From Desulfovibrio sp. Marseille-P6017 (GTDB taxonomy: Bacteria > Bacillota_A > Clostridia > Peptostreptococcales > Peptostreptococcaceae), in the NCBI GenBank assembly GCA_900604495.1, contig UWOR01000009.1, positions 73,052 through 137,051 of the forward strand: 64,000 nucleotides of DNA. Direction: 5' to 3'. Each line of letters opens with the position of its first letter. The first letter of the stretch is position 1. Positions 9,024-17,738 of the stretch are shown here, piece by piece. The translations under genes were made by a program, and so were the position numbers. The notes beneath the pieces were generated by a model. The model did not search any database. It was not told the origin of the DNA and saw nothing but the letters and a program-made list of their open reading frames with translations.

Positions 9024-9055
9024 AGACTTCTATTGGGGGAAAATAATAGAAGTCT
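9024..9055. repeat. 11-bp inverted repeat, stem-loop of unknown role
   Basis: agacttctatt (9024-9034) and its exact complement aatagaagtct (9045-9055) enclose a G-rich loop (tgggggaaaa region). No T-run follows. It is the first of three consecutive stem-loops in the 273 bp between the 53-aa gene and the gene at 9229. Confidence 0.6.
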
Positions 9056-9074
9056 AAAATGGGGGAGATTGAGT

Positions 9075-9155
9075 ATGTTTGATTTTACATTTATATTATG
9101 TCCATACTCAATATTTATATACACTAAAATTTTAATGTATATAAATATATTATGA
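9075..9155 (+). CDS. Possible 26-aa hydrophobic micro-ORF
   Basis: ATG at 9075 follows a GGGGGAG ribosome binding site by 8 bp and reads a 26-residue, strongly hydrophobic peptide (starts MFDFTFILCPYS) to a TGA. The start codon lies in the left arm of an inverted repeat (9068-9077 with 9103-9112), and a second repeat (9111-9122 with 9137-9148) covers the 3' half. This could be a translation-controlled micropeptide, a leader peptide or chance; the call is tentative. Confidence 0.3.
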   Translation: MFDFTFILCPYSIFIYTKILMYINIL

Positions 9156-9228
9156 AAAATTCGTACTAAGGGAACTCACATTTTGAAAAAATAATGAATA
9201 TAATAAAAGTAATTAAGGGGGGAGTATC

Positions 9229-9846
9229 ATGGAATCTAGAGATTGCAAAGATAATTTAAGAAAATTGATACTTGATATGGCCCAAAAAGAACTTGAGGAA
9301 CATGCATCTACAAAAGGAGCTCAAAAATACTTTGAGGGAAATGTTGATAAAGTTATAAATAATAATATACAGAAAATTGGGAAGGAAAGAAGTTCTAATT
9401 CAATTTATACTAAAGTTATAAAGCAGGGAACATATCAAGAGAATGTTGTATCAGTAGCAAAGGTTATAAAAAAAGAGGAAATATTTAAATCTAAAAATGA
9501 ACTACTAAAATTCGCAAGATACTTAGGACTAAACTTAAATATGAAACAATCTTATGGACAGATATTAAAGAAAGTTTCTAGACATATATATTCAAATAGA
9601 AATCTATATTCTAAGAAGTATGTTTTATATAGAAGGGGAAATCAGGAATATATATTAGAACCTGAAAAAATAAAAAATGAACTATTTGAAAGTTATAGAT
9701 CTAAGACTAGAGATGATATGAAGTCAATAGCTAGATTATTAGATTTAAATGTTAAGGATGATGAGGGAGCAGAAGATATAAGAAAAAAAGTTATAAACTA
9801 TATTATTAAAGAAAAGTTAGGTAAAAAAGGGGATAAGAAGAGTTAA
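9229..9846 (+). CDS. Conserved-looking hypothetical protein with two SAP/HeH-like repeats
   Basis: 205 aa, strongly basic, no signal peptide or membrane segment. Two similar helical segments at residues 86-122 (SKNELLKFARYLGLNLN) and 157-195 (SKTRDDMKSIARLLDLNV) have the helix-extended-loop-helix pattern of SAP or Rho-N-like nucleic-acid-binding folds, which makes RNA or DNA binding a fair inference. Start ATG with a GGGGGGAG site. It stands alone with a terminator downstream. I do not recognise a named family. Confidence 0.7.
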   Translation: MESRDCKDNLRKLILDMAQKELEEHASTKGAQKYFEGNVDKVINNNIQKIGKERSSNSIYTKVIKQGTYQENVVSVAKVIKKEEIFKSKNELLKFARYLGLNLNMKQSYGQILKKVSRHIYSNRNLYSKKYVLYRRGNQEYILEPEKIKNELFESYRSKTRDDMKSIARLLDLNVKDDEGAEDIRKKVINYIIKEKLGKKGDKKS

Positions 9847-9876
9847 AGGCGCAAAGTATGCGTCTTTAATTTTTAT
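9845..9876 (+). terminator. Rho-independent terminator
   Basis: 9-bp stem aaaggcgca / tgcgtcttt with one G-U pair, followed by aattttt, immediately after the stop of the gene at 9229. Confidence 0.8.
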
Positions 9877-9921
9877 ATTCGCATATACTATAAAAGATAA
9901 TAAATGAGGAGATGATAGAAA

Positions 9922-10677
9922 TTGAAATTTAAGAAGCTAATCATAACATTTATTATACTTGGTTTCATAGCTATAACATCTATATCAGAAATGAAATATT
10001 TACAAAAATCAAAGGAAATAACAATAATAAGCTATAATATACATAGTGGACTTAATAAGGACATGTTCCCAACATTATTTGATATAATAGATTTCCTTAG
10101 AATGTCTGATGCAGATATTATATGCCTTCAAGAAGTTAATGAGTCGGCAAAAGTAGGATTTCAAGTTAGTAGTTTAAAAGAAGAACTTAAGATGTACTCT
10201 CATTTTGGAGCTAATGTAGTTAATTTAGGATCTAACTACGGATTAGTAACCTACTCTAAATATCCTATAGAATCGGAAAAGCATATATACTTAAGTAGTG
10301 ATAGAGAGCAAAGAGGTTTATTACATACAGTGGTTAATGTAGAAGGTAAAAAATTAAATATAATAAATGTTCACTTAGGAGTAAAAAAAGAAGAAAGAGA
10401 AATTCAAATTAAGGAGGTGCTATCCTTTGTAGAATCACTAAATCCAGAACCATATATAATAGTAGGTGATTTTAATGAGGGAGACCTTAATTTAGATGGA
10501 ACTAATTTAAAGGATGCAGCAGAGGAGACAGGAAATTCTAATATTTTAACATTTGCATCAGGATTATATAGAATTGATTATATTCTAGTGTCCGAAAATA
10601 TAAAAGTATTAGATTATAATGTATTAATAAAGAATATGTCAGATCATTATCCAATAATATCCAAACTGAAAATATAA
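9922..10677 (+). CDS. Endonuclease/exonuclease/phosphatase (EEP) family protein, membrane-anchored or secreted
   Basis: 251 aa, TTG start at 9922 preceded by GAGGAGATGA. Residues 5-22 form a hydrophobic signal anchor, so the catalytic domain should face outside. EEP motifs are in order: SYNIH with Asn39, CLQEVN with the metal-binding Glu71, VGDFNEGD (catalytic Asp/Asn), and the C-terminal SDHYPI. The fold covers DNases, sphingomyelinases and phosphoesterases; an extracellular metal-dependent phosphodiesterase is the most that can be inferred. Length is normal for the family. Confidence 0.85.
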   Translation: MKFKKLIITFIILGFIAITSISEMKYLQKSKEITIISYNIHSGLNKDMFPTLFDIIDFLRMSDADIICLQEVNESAKVGFQVSSLKEELKMYSHFGANVVNLGSNYGLVTYSKYPIESEKHIYLSSDREQRGLLHTVVNVEGKKLNIINVHLGVKKEEREIQIKEVLSFVESLNPEPYIIVGDFNEGDLNLDGTNLKDAAEETGNSNILTFASGLYRIDYILVSENIKVLDYNVLIKNMSDHYPIISKLKI

Positions 10678-10748
10678 ATAATATTGCAAAAAATACTTAA
10701 TACATATAAAATTAAGGGAAATAATAGAAAAATTAGAGGAGGATATAT

Positions 10749-11120
10749 ATGAAATTTACTTTTTGTCACAATAATTTTAATGTACTTAACCTAGAAAAAA
10801 GTTTAGAGTTTTATGAAAAAGCATTAGGATTAAAAGAAGTTAGAAGAAAAGAAGCTGAAGATGGCAGTTTTATATTAGTTTACCTAGGTGATGGATCAAC
10901 TAGTCATACATTGGAATTAACATGGTTAAGAGATTGGGATAGAGCATATAACTTAGGTGATAATGAATTCCACTTAGCTTTAAGGGTAGATGATTTTGAT
11001 TCAGCATACAAGTTACACAAAGAAATGGGATGTATTTGTTTTGAGAATAAAGCAATGGGGATATATTTTATAGCAGATCCAGACAATTATTGGATAGAAA
11101 TATTACCATCAAATCATTAA
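10749..11120 (+). CDS. VOC family protein, lactoylglutathione lyase (glyoxalase I)-like
   Basis: 123 aa, single vicinal-oxygen-chelate protein with two beta-alpha-beta-beta-beta modules. Candidate metal ligands are His7 in FCHNNF, Glu in TLELTW, His in FHLALRV and Glu in YWIEILP, which is the His/Glu/His/Glu set of glyoxalase I. It would detoxify methylglyoxal adducts in the cytoplasm; note mgsA, which makes methylglyoxal, at 27.7 kb. Start ATG with AGAGGAGG. Substrate specificity within the VOC family is not certain. Confidence 0.8.
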   Translation: MKFTFCHNNFNVLNLEKSLEFYEKALGLKEVRRKEAEDGSFILVYLGDGSTSHTLELTWLRDWDRAYNLGDNEFHLALRVDDFDSAYKLHKEMGCICFENKAMGIYFIADPDNYWIEILPSNH

Positions 11121-11145
11121 TTAAAAATTAAAATAACATAAGAAT

Positions 11146-11214
11146 AAACTAGCATTATTATTTTATATCATTTAAAAATGAAATTTTTTAAGTGTAAATA
11201 TGCTAGTTTTTTCT
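11146..11214 (+). terminator. Possible terminator with long loop
   Basis: aaactagcat (11146-11155) pairs perfectly with atgctagttt (11200-11209), closing a 44-nt AT-rich loop, and is followed by a T-rich run. It lies after the VOC gene and before the SPOR gene. The long loop makes efficiency uncertain. Confidence 0.45.
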
Positions 11215-11289
11215 TTAGGTAATTTTAGGTATAAATTAGGACGACCTTCAATATATATTATTAATAATATTATTAAGGGGGAAAAACAA

Positions 11290-12243
11290 ATGAATAAGAG
11301 AAGACGTTACAAAGGCTTCAATAAAAGAGGCAAGACTGCAAGTATAAGAGTATTTACTTTGATTTTATGTTTGTCATTAGTTGGTGGTTATGGATATATA
11401 GAATTAAAAGACAGCAAGTTATTCAATGATGATTTTAATTTATCTAAATCTATAAGTGAAAAAATAAAAAATATATCCATATCAAATATTTTTAAGATAG
11501 GTAAAAGCAAAGAAAATGAAAAATATGTATACGATGATGTCTCTGATGAACTAAATAGCATTAATAATGATGATAAAGTGGAAGAAACTTCTTCAGAAAA
11601 TGAAAATTCAAAAGTACAAGTTGCAACTATAGATGCAGTTAAGATTTATACAGTACAAGTGGCATCTATAGGTGAAAATCAAGATTTAGAATCTGTAGAA
11701 GACAAACTTAAAAATAATAAAATACCATATTCTGTAGTAGAAATTGATGGTGTAGAAAAAGTACAAACTTATTCATCATTTGATGAAAGTGTAACTAGAT
11801 CTAACTTAGAAAGTGCTAGGAAAGTATATAGTGATGCATTTATATCAGAGCTAGAAGTGCCTGTACTATCATTAGAATATACAGATAAATATTCTTATAT
11901 AGAAGATATATCTACAGAATTAAATAATTTAATTGTAAGCTTCAAAGATGAAGCTGAATTTTGGGAAAAATCAACAGAGAGTATAGATTTAGAGGCTTAT
12001 AATAATATTTTAACAAAAAGATTAGATGTATTAGAAAAAATACAAGAGAATGCAGAAAAAATAGATTATTCTCAAATGGATACATTTAAAGAAAATCTTA
12101 TAAAATATGTTAAAAATGTGAATAGTAACACAACTCAAGCATCTAAAGATGCTAAAGAAAATAATGGGTATTTAAGTCAGGGTCTACTTTTATCATCAAT
12201 TCAAGAATACTATTCATTTATAAATTCCATAAAAGTTAGTTAA
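11290..12243 (+). CDS. SPOR domain-containing membrane protein
   Basis: 317 aa from the ATG at 11290, which follows TAAGGGGGAA; the open frame extends 30 codons upstream but without a usable ribosome binding site. A very basic N-terminus is followed by one transmembrane segment (about residues 19-37), then a Ser/Asn/Glu-rich linker. A SPOR-like domain covers about 116-190 (IYTVQVASIG...YSSFDESVTRSNLE), followed by a helical C-terminal region. SPOR domains bind denuded glycan at division septa, so a septal or sporulation role is inferred. Terminator directly downstream. Confidence 0.75.
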   Translation: MNKRRRYKGFNKRGKTASIRVFTLILCLSLVGGYGYIELKDSKLFNDDFNLSKSISEKIKNISISNIFKIGKSKENEKYVYDDVSDELNSINNDDKVEETSSENENSKVQVATIDAVKIYTVQVASIGENQDLESVEDKLKNNKIPYSVVEIDGVEKVQTYSSFDESVTRSNLESARKVYSDAFISELEVPVLSLEYTDKYSYIEDISTELNNLIVSFKDEAEFWEKSTESIDLEAYNNILTKRLDVLEKIQENAEKIDYSQMDTFKENLIKYVKNVNSNTTQASKDAKENNGYLSQGLLLSSIQEYYSFINSIKVS

Positions 12244-12271
12244 AGGTTGTTTTAAACAACCTTATTATTTT
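12243..12271 (+). terminator. Rho-independent terminator
   Basis: aaggttg / caacctt stem with an AT loop directly after the SPOR gene, followed by attatttt. Confidence 0.75.
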
Positions 12272-12305
12272 GTCGAAAAATGATTTTGAAAATTCAGATA
12301 AGATT

Positions 12306-12341
12306 TTAACAATTGTTAAGTTTCTTTTTAGGATATATTAT
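12306..12341 (+). promoter_or_regulatory. SigA promoter of the rnf operon with overlapping palindrome
   Basis: -35 TTGTTA (12313-12318), 17-bp spacer, -10 TATTAT (12336-12341), about 45 bp before rnfC. The -35 box is the right half of a perfect 14-bp palindrome TTAACAATTGTTAA (12306-12319). A repressor on this palindrome would block RNA polymerase. The half-sites TTAACAA and TTGTTAA are the same heptamers found in clostridial Rex sites but in inverted order, so a redox regulator is only a suggestion. Confidence 0.6.
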
Positions 12342-12386
12342 ACTTATAATATCAAGAGAAATAATTTATTTTAAGGGGGATAATAT

Positions 12387-13724
12387 ATGAAGCTCTTAAC
12401 ATTTAAAGGTGGAATACATCCAGAATATAATAAAGAGTATACAAAATCTAAAGAACTTCAAAAGGCAGACGATCCTAAAGTTGTATACATACCTCTTCAA
12501 CAACATATTGGGGCTCCAGCAAAGGCTATTGTTGAAGTAGGAGATGAAGTTAAGCTTGGGCAAAAAATAGGAGAACAACAAGGATACGTTTCCTGTAATG
12601 TTCACTCATCTGTCTCAGGGAAAGTTTTAGCAATAAAAGAACATGATGTCCCAGGAGGAAGTGCACTATGCATAATAATAGAAAATAATTTTAAAGAAGA
12701 ACTACATGAAAGTATTATACCAAAGGGAAATTTAGAAGATTTAACAAAAGAACAAATAATAGAATTTATAAAAGAAGCAGGAATAGTTGGTATGGGGGGA
12801 GCAACATTTCCAAATCACGTCAAAATATCACCACCACCAGATGCGACAATAGACACTGTTATATTAAATGGAGCAGAGTGTGAACCCTATCTTACAGCAG
12901 ACCATAGATTGATGGTTGAAAATCCAGAGGATGTAGTTTACGGACTACGAGTATTAATGAAAGCTTTAAATGTTAAAAAAGGATATATTGGAATAGAAGT
13001 AAATAAACCTGATGCAATAGAAACTATAACAAATGCATCAACAAAATACAATGATATAGAAGTTGTAGGTTTAGAGGTTAAGTATCCTCAAGGCGCGGAA
13101 AAACAACTTATATATGCCTGTACAGGAAGAGAAGTGCCATCTGGAGGTCTTCCAGCAGCAGCAGGGGCTGTAGTTGATAATGTTGCAACAGCAGCTCAAA
13201 TAGCTAAAACTATAAAAACCGGAATGCCTTTAGTTGAAAGAATATGCACTGTTACAGGTAGTTGCATAGAAGAACCTAAAAACTTAATAATAAAAACAGG
13301 AACTTTAGTATCTGAAATAATTAAGCAATGTGGAGGATATAAAAAAGACAAGAAGCTAGGTAAACTTATAATGGGTGGACCTATGATGGGAATAGCTCAA
13401 TATACTGATGATATTGCAACAAATAAAGGATCTTCAGGAATACTTTGTTTAAGTGAGGAAGAATCTAGATTACCTAGACCTCAAAATTGTTTAAGATGTG
13501 GAAGATGTACCAATGTATGTCCTGCATTTTTACAACCACTATATATAAGTGCGTATTCATTAAATAATGATTTTGAAAAAGCTGCTAATAATAGAGCTTT
13601 AGATTGTATAGAATGTGGTTCATGTTCATTTATATGTCCAGCAAGAAGACCATTACTTCAGTCTATAAGAAATGCTAAAAAAGAAATTATAGCAATGAAG
13701 AAAAAACAATCTGTTAATAAATAG
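12387..13724 (+). CDS. rnfC: Rnf electron transport complex subunit C
   Basis: 445 aa. RnfC carries the NADH/FMN-binding module and two [4Fe-4S] clusters of the Rnf complex, which moves electrons from reduced ferredoxin to NAD+ and pumps Na+ or H+. Seen here: the glycine-rich GMGGATFPNHVK (about residue 132), GAECEPYLTADH, and two cluster motifs CLRCGRCTNVCP and CIECGSCSFICP near the C-terminus. First gene of rnfCDGEAB; GGGGGATA ribosome binding site. Confidence 0.96.
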   Translation: MKLLTFKGGIHPEYNKEYTKSKELQKADDPKVVYIPLQQHIGAPAKAIVEVGDEVKLGQKIGEQQGYVSCNVHSSVSGKVLAIKEHDVPGGSALCIIIENNFKEELHESIIPKGNLEDLTKEQIIEFIKEAGIVGMGGATFPNHVKISPPPDATIDTVILNGAECEPYLTADHRLMVENPEDVVYGLRVLMKALNVKKGYIGIEVNKPDAIETITNASTKYNDIEVVGLEVKYPQGAEKQLIYACTGREVPSGGLPAAAGAVVDNVATAAQIAKTIKTGMPLVERICTVTGSCIEEPKNLIIKTGTLVSEIIKQCGGYKKDKKLGKLIMGGPMMGIAQYTDDIATNKGSSGILCLSEEESRLPRPQNCLRCGRCTNVCPAFLQPLYISAYSLNNDFEKAANNRALDCIECGSCSFICPARRPLLQSIRNAKKEIIAMKKKQSVNK

Positions 13725-13739
13725 ATAGGGGGAAATATT

Positions 13740-14735
13740 GTGGAAAAGAAATTAATAGTATCATCTTCTCCTCATGTGAGAAGTAATGAAGACACTTCTT
13801 ATATAATGAAACAAGTCCTAATAGCACTTATACCAGCAGCGGTAGCTGGATTATATTTTTTTAGATTAAATGCATTAAGTGCTATGTTTTTTTGTATATT
13901 AGGATCAGTTGGATCAGAATATATATATCAAAGAATTACAAAACAAGAAAGTACTATAGGAGATTTCTCCGCAGTAGTAACAGGATTACTATTAGCATTT
14001 AATATTCCTGCTTCACTTCCATGGTGGATGTGTTTAGCAGGTGGAGTATTTGCAATAGTAGTTGTAAAAATGGTATTTGGTGGTATAGGAAATAACTTTT
14101 TAAATCCAGCATTAGCAGCAAGAGCATTTTTACTGGCATCTTTCCCAGTTGCTATGACATCATGGACCAAACCAGGAGCTATAGAATGGATAAATTCATC
14201 AAATATAGATGCAGTATCAACTGCAACACCTTTGAATTTCTTAAAAAGTGGAGTATCGGGGATTGCAGATTTAGCATCAAATAAAATTAGCTTAACAGAT
14301 ATGATGATTGGTAATATAGGTGGATGTATTGGTGAAACTTGTGCAATTTTAATCTTATTAGGAGGAGTCTACTTAATATATAAAGGAATAATAGATTACA
14401 TAATACCTGTATTTTATATAGTTACAGTATTTATATTAACTTTATTATTATCTTGTTTTGTAGGTGGATTTAGCTTTAATTTTGCTATATATGAATTATT
14501 TGCTGGTGGTCTTATGCTTGGAGGATTTTTTATGTTGACTGATTATACAACATCACCAATGACAAGAAAAGGTCAGATTATATATGCAATTCTTGCAGGA
14601 ACGATTACAACTGTAATAAGATTATTTGGAGGATATCCAGAAGGCGTATCATATTCAATATTATTAGCTAACGTAGCAACACCTCTTATAGATAAATATA
14701 TATCTAATAGAGTATTTGGGGAGGTGTCTAAATAA
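13740..14735 (+). CDS. rnfD: Rnf electron transport complex subunit D
   Basis: 331 aa, GTG start at 13740 after AGGGGGAA. Integral membrane subunit with about 9-10 helices. The motif VSTATPLNF contains the threonine expected to carry covalent FMN in the RnfD/NqrB family. The first helix follows a short cytoplasmic head. Stop codon overlaps the ATG of rnfG (taatga), indicating coupled translation. Confidence 0.96.
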   Translation: MEKKLIVSSSPHVRSNEDTSYIMKQVLIALIPAAVAGLYFFRLNALSAMFFCILGSVGSEYIYQRITKQESTIGDFSAVVTGLLLAFNIPASLPWWMCLAGGVFAIVVVKMVFGGIGNNFLNPALAARAFLLASFPVAMTSWTKPGAIEWINSSNIDAVSTATPLNFLKSGVSGIADLASNKISLTDMMIGNIGGCIGETCAILILLGGVYLIYKGIIDYIIPVFYIVTVFILTLLLSCFVGGFSFNFAIYELFAGGLMLGGFFMLTDYTTSPMTRKGQIIYAILAGTITTVIRLFGGYPEGVSYSILLANVATPLIDKYISNRVFGEVSK

Positions 14736-15301
14736 TGAACAATATTATTAAACTAGGACTTAACTTATTTGCAATATGCGCTGTTGCTGCTTTACTTTTG
14801 GGTGCGACTAATAGTATTACATCTCCAGTTATAAATCAAAGAAATATAGAAGCCAATAATCAATCTAGACAGATGGTATTACCAGATGCACAAGAGTTTT
14901 CAGAAGTTGATAGTAGTAATTATGAAAATATAGATGGAATGGTATCAGAAGTTTATGAAGGTAAGAATGAATCTGATATTGTTGGTTATACCGTAAAGGT
15001 TCTTCCTAAAGGATATGGAGGAGAAATTGAGCTTATAGTGGGTATATCTTCAGATGGTAATATTACAGGAATAAATATAGGAAATATGTCAGAAACACCA
15101 GGCCTTGGAGCTAAGGCAAAAGAGTCAGATTTTCAAGGGCAATTTACAGGTAAACCTGCATCAGATTTAACATTGGTAAAAGGGAGTGTATCTTCAGATG
15201 ATGAAGTATCCGCAATATCAGGTGCAACTATTACATCTACAGCTGTAACGGATGGTGTAAACGTTGCTATAGAATTATTTAACAATTCTTTAAGTAAGTA
15301 A
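14735..15301 (+). CDS. rnfG: Rnf electron transport complex subunit G
   Basis: 188 aa. One N-terminal membrane helix and an extracytoplasmic FMN-binding domain. The covalent FMN site is the SGATITSTAV motif near residue 162; ETPGLGAKA is the other family hallmark. Overlaps rnfD by one base. Confidence 0.95.
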   Translation: MNNIIKLGLNLFAICAVAALLLGATNSITSPVINQRNIEANNQSRQMVLPDAQEFSEVDSSNYENIDGMVSEVYEGKNESDIVGYTVKVLPKGYGGEIELIVGISSDGNITGINIGNMSETPGLGAKAKESDFQGQFTGKPASDLTLVKGSVSSDDEVSAISGATITSTAVTDGVNVAIELFNNSLSK

Positions 15302-15318
15302 GGGGGAGAATAAAGATT

Positions 15319-15912
15319 ATGGATTCAGGAAAAGTTTTAAAAAATGGACTTATTGACGAAAATCCGACCTTTGTACAAGTTATAGGTATGTGCCCAACTC
15401 TTGCAGTTACGAGTTCAGCAATAAATGGTTTAGGTATGGGATTATCAACAGCAGTAGTTTTGATATGTTCAAATATTGTTATTTCTTTAATGAGAAAATT
15501 TATTCCAGATAAAATAAGAATACCATCATTTATAGTTGTAATTGCAACATTTGTAACAATTGTTGGTTTATTATTAAAAGCATATGTTCCAACGCTTGAT
15601 CAAGCTCTTGGATTATATATACCATTAATTGTTGTTAACTGTATAATATTAGCTCGTGCAGAAAGTTTTGCATCTAAGAATGGTGCACTTTTATCAGCTA
15701 TTGATGGAATAGGTATGGGACTTGGGTTTACTCTAGCGCTTACAATATTGGGTGCTGTAAGAGAATTATTTGGAGCAGGAAGTTTGTTTGGATTCAACTT
15801 ATTTGGTGATTCATATCAACCTGCATTATTGTTCATATTACCTCCTGGAGCATTTTTAACTTTAGGTTTTTTAATGGCTGGATTTAATAAGATTAGAAGT
15901 AAAAAGGCATAG
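15319..15912 (+). CDS. rnfE: Rnf electron transport complex subunit E
   Basis: 197 aa with about six membrane helices, homologous to RnfA. Conserved membrane motifs GMCPTLAVTSS near the N-terminus and IVVNCIILARAE in the centre hold the half-site cysteines that, with those of RnfA, bind the membrane-embedded iron-sulfur centre. Start ATG after AGGGGGAG. Confidence 0.95.
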   Translation: MDSGKVLKNGLIDENPTFVQVIGMCPTLAVTSSAINGLGMGLSTAVVLICSNIVISLMRKFIPDKIRIPSFIVVIATFVTIVGLLLKAYVPTLDQALGLYIPLIVVNCIILARAESFASKNGALLSAIDGIGMGLGFTLALTILGAVRELFGAGSLFGFNLFGDSYQPALLFILPPGAFLTLGFLMAGFNKIRSKKA

Positions 15913-15929
15913 GTAGGAGGGAGAAATAT

Positions 15930-16505
15930 ATGAATTTAATTCTTTTATTTTTAAGTATAGTACTTGTTAATAATGTTATAACATCTCAGTTCCTTGGTAT
16001 ATGTCCATTTTTAGGTGTTTCTAAAAAAGTTGATACAGCTGTAGGTATGGGAGCAGCAGTAACTTTTGTTTTGACTTTAGCATCAATAATTACATATTTT
16101 ATACAAATGCTTTTAGTCAAAATAGGACTTGAATATTTACAAACTATAGCGTTTATATTAATAATCGCATCCATTGTTCAATTCGTAGAGATGGTAATAC
16201 AAAAAATGAGTCCATCCTTATACCAAGCTTTAGGAGTATTTTTGCCCCTTATAACAACAAACTGCGCAGTTCTTGGTATAGCTATAGTTAATGTTCAAAA
16301 TGGATATAATTTAATAGAAACAATTGTAAATGGGTTTGGAGCAGGAATAGGATTCACTTTGGCTATTATTTTATTTGCGGGAATAAGAGAAAGACTAGAA
16401 CTTGCTGACATACCAAAGTCATTTAAGGGGTTTCCTATAACTTTAATTGCAGCAGGGCTAATGTCAATAGCTTTCTTAGGATTTACAGGTCTTATAAAGT
16501 TATAA
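15930..16505 (+). CDS. rnfA: Rnf electron transport complex subunit A
   Basis: 191 aa, six predicted membrane helices. LGICPFLGVSKK and ITTNCAVLGIA carry the conserved cysteines pairing with RnfE. Start ATG after GGAGGGAG; 17 bp after rnfE. Confidence 0.95.
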   Translation: MNLILLFLSIVLVNNVITSQFLGICPFLGVSKKVDTAVGMGAAVTFVLTLASIITYFIQMLLVKIGLEYLQTIAFILIIASIVQFVEMVIQKMSPSLYQALGVFLPLITTNCAVLGIAIVNVQNGYNLIETIVNGFGAGIGFTLAIILFAGIRERLELADIPKSFKGFPITLIAAGLMSIAFLGFTGLIKL

Positions 16506-16520
16506 AATGGGGGGAAAATA

Positions 16521-17492
16521 ATGGATATATTAAAGGCAATAATACTTTTAGGTGCTATGGGATTGCTGTTTGGGGTAATTCTTGCATATGCTTCTAAAAA
16601 ATTTGCAGTAGAAGTTGATGAAAGAGTAGAAAAGATACTTGAAGTTCTACCTGGAGCTAACTGTGGTGGATGTGGATTTCCAGGATGTGGAGGTCTTGCA
16701 AATGCAATAGTTAAGGGGAGTGCTCCTGTAAATGGGTGTCCAGTAGGAGGAGCAGCTGTAGGATCAAAAGTTGGAGAAATAATGGGCATTAAAGCTTCAC
16801 AAGGAGAGAAAGAAGTTGCAAAGATTATTTGTAAAGGTAGTTGTGAAAGTGCAAAAGATAAATATGATTATGAGGGGATATCAGATTGTAGGGCAGCAAT
16901 GTCGTTAAATTCAGGAGCTAAGTCATGTAAATTTGGATGCTTAGGTCTAGGTACCTGTAAAGATGTTTGTAAGTTTGGTGCTATAACAATAAAAGATGGA
17001 ATTGCAATCATTGATGAGAATAAATGTGTAATGTGTGGTAAATGTATTGAGGTTTGTCCGAAATCTATAATAATAAAAAAGCCAGCTAAGCAAGAAGTTG
17101 TGGTTGAATGTAATAGTCAAGAGTTTGGAAAGTCTGTGAAAGAAAAATGTAGTGTAGGTTGTATGGGGTGCGGGATTTGTGCTAAGGTTTGTCCAGTAGA
17201 TGCAATAGTGTTTGAAAACAAGATAGCTAAGATTAATTTTGATAAGTGTATTCAATGTAAGGTGTGTGTAGAAAAATGCCCTACTAAAGTAATAAAAGGT
17301 GATATTAGTAATAGATCTAAAGTTAGAATTAATGAGAAGGAATGTATAGGATGTACTATTTGTAAAAAACAGTGTAAATTTGATGCAATATCTGGTGAAA
17401 AAAAATCAGCTCATAAAGTTGATGAATCAAAATGTGTAGGATGTCACTTGTGTATGCAAAAATGTCCTAAAGGTGCTATTAAAACTATATAA
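16521..17492 (+). CDS. rnfB: Rnf electron transport complex subunit B, ferredoxin-rich
   Basis: 323 aa. RnfB accepts electrons from ferredoxin. An N-terminal membrane helix is followed by the Fe-S domain GANCGGCGFPGCG (about residues 45-57) and the CKFGCLGLGTC type motif. Five further CxxCxxC(x3)C motifs then follow (CVMCGKC, CMGCGIC, CIQCKVC, CIGCTIC, CVGCHLC). That is more clusters than in the proteobacterial RnfB (~190 aa) and extends the protein by about 130 residues. Last gene of the operon, followed by a terminator. Confidence 0.95.
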   Translation: MDILKAIILLGAMGLLFGVILAYASKKFAVEVDERVEKILEVLPGANCGGCGFPGCGGLANAIVKGSAPVNGCPVGGAAVGSKVGEIMGIKASQGEKEVAKIICKGSCESAKDKYDYEGISDCRAAMSLNSGAKSCKFGCLGLGTCKDVCKFGAITIKDGIAIIDENKCVMCGKCIEVCPKSIIIKKPAKQEVVVECNSQEFGKSVKEKCSVGCMGCGICAKVCPVDAIVFENKIAKINFDKCIQCKVCVEKCPTKVIKGDISNRSKVRINEKECIGCTICKKQCKFDAISGEKKSAHKVDESKCVGCHLCMQKCPKGAIKTI

Positions 17493-17503
17493 TATGGATA
17501 GAA

Positions 17504-17536
17504 TAAAGGTGTGAAGTTATCATACCTTTATTTTTA
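17504..17536 (+). terminator. Rho-independent terminator of rnf operon
   Basis: Stem aaaggtgtga / tcataccttt (one G-U pair) followed by atttttatt, 12 bp after the rnfB stop. Confidence 0.8.
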
Positions 17537-17738
17537 TTGAATAGATATATAAAGTACAAAAAAAGATTTACTAAATTTATGTTAAAATTTGCTTTTTAGT
17601 ACTATGTAAATTTATACGCAATGACAACAAAATATAACAATTATGTAACTAAAAGGTTCGACAATAACGTTGAATTTTTTACAATATAGTGATAAACTGT
17701 ATAAGTACAAATTCTAAGTACAAGAACGAGGTGAAAAT

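Noticed and set aside
16295..16789. 164-codon open frame on the minus strand over rnfA/rnfB
   Set aside because: It is Pro/Ile-rich, has no ribosome binding site and lies opposite two certain genes; it is a shadow frame.
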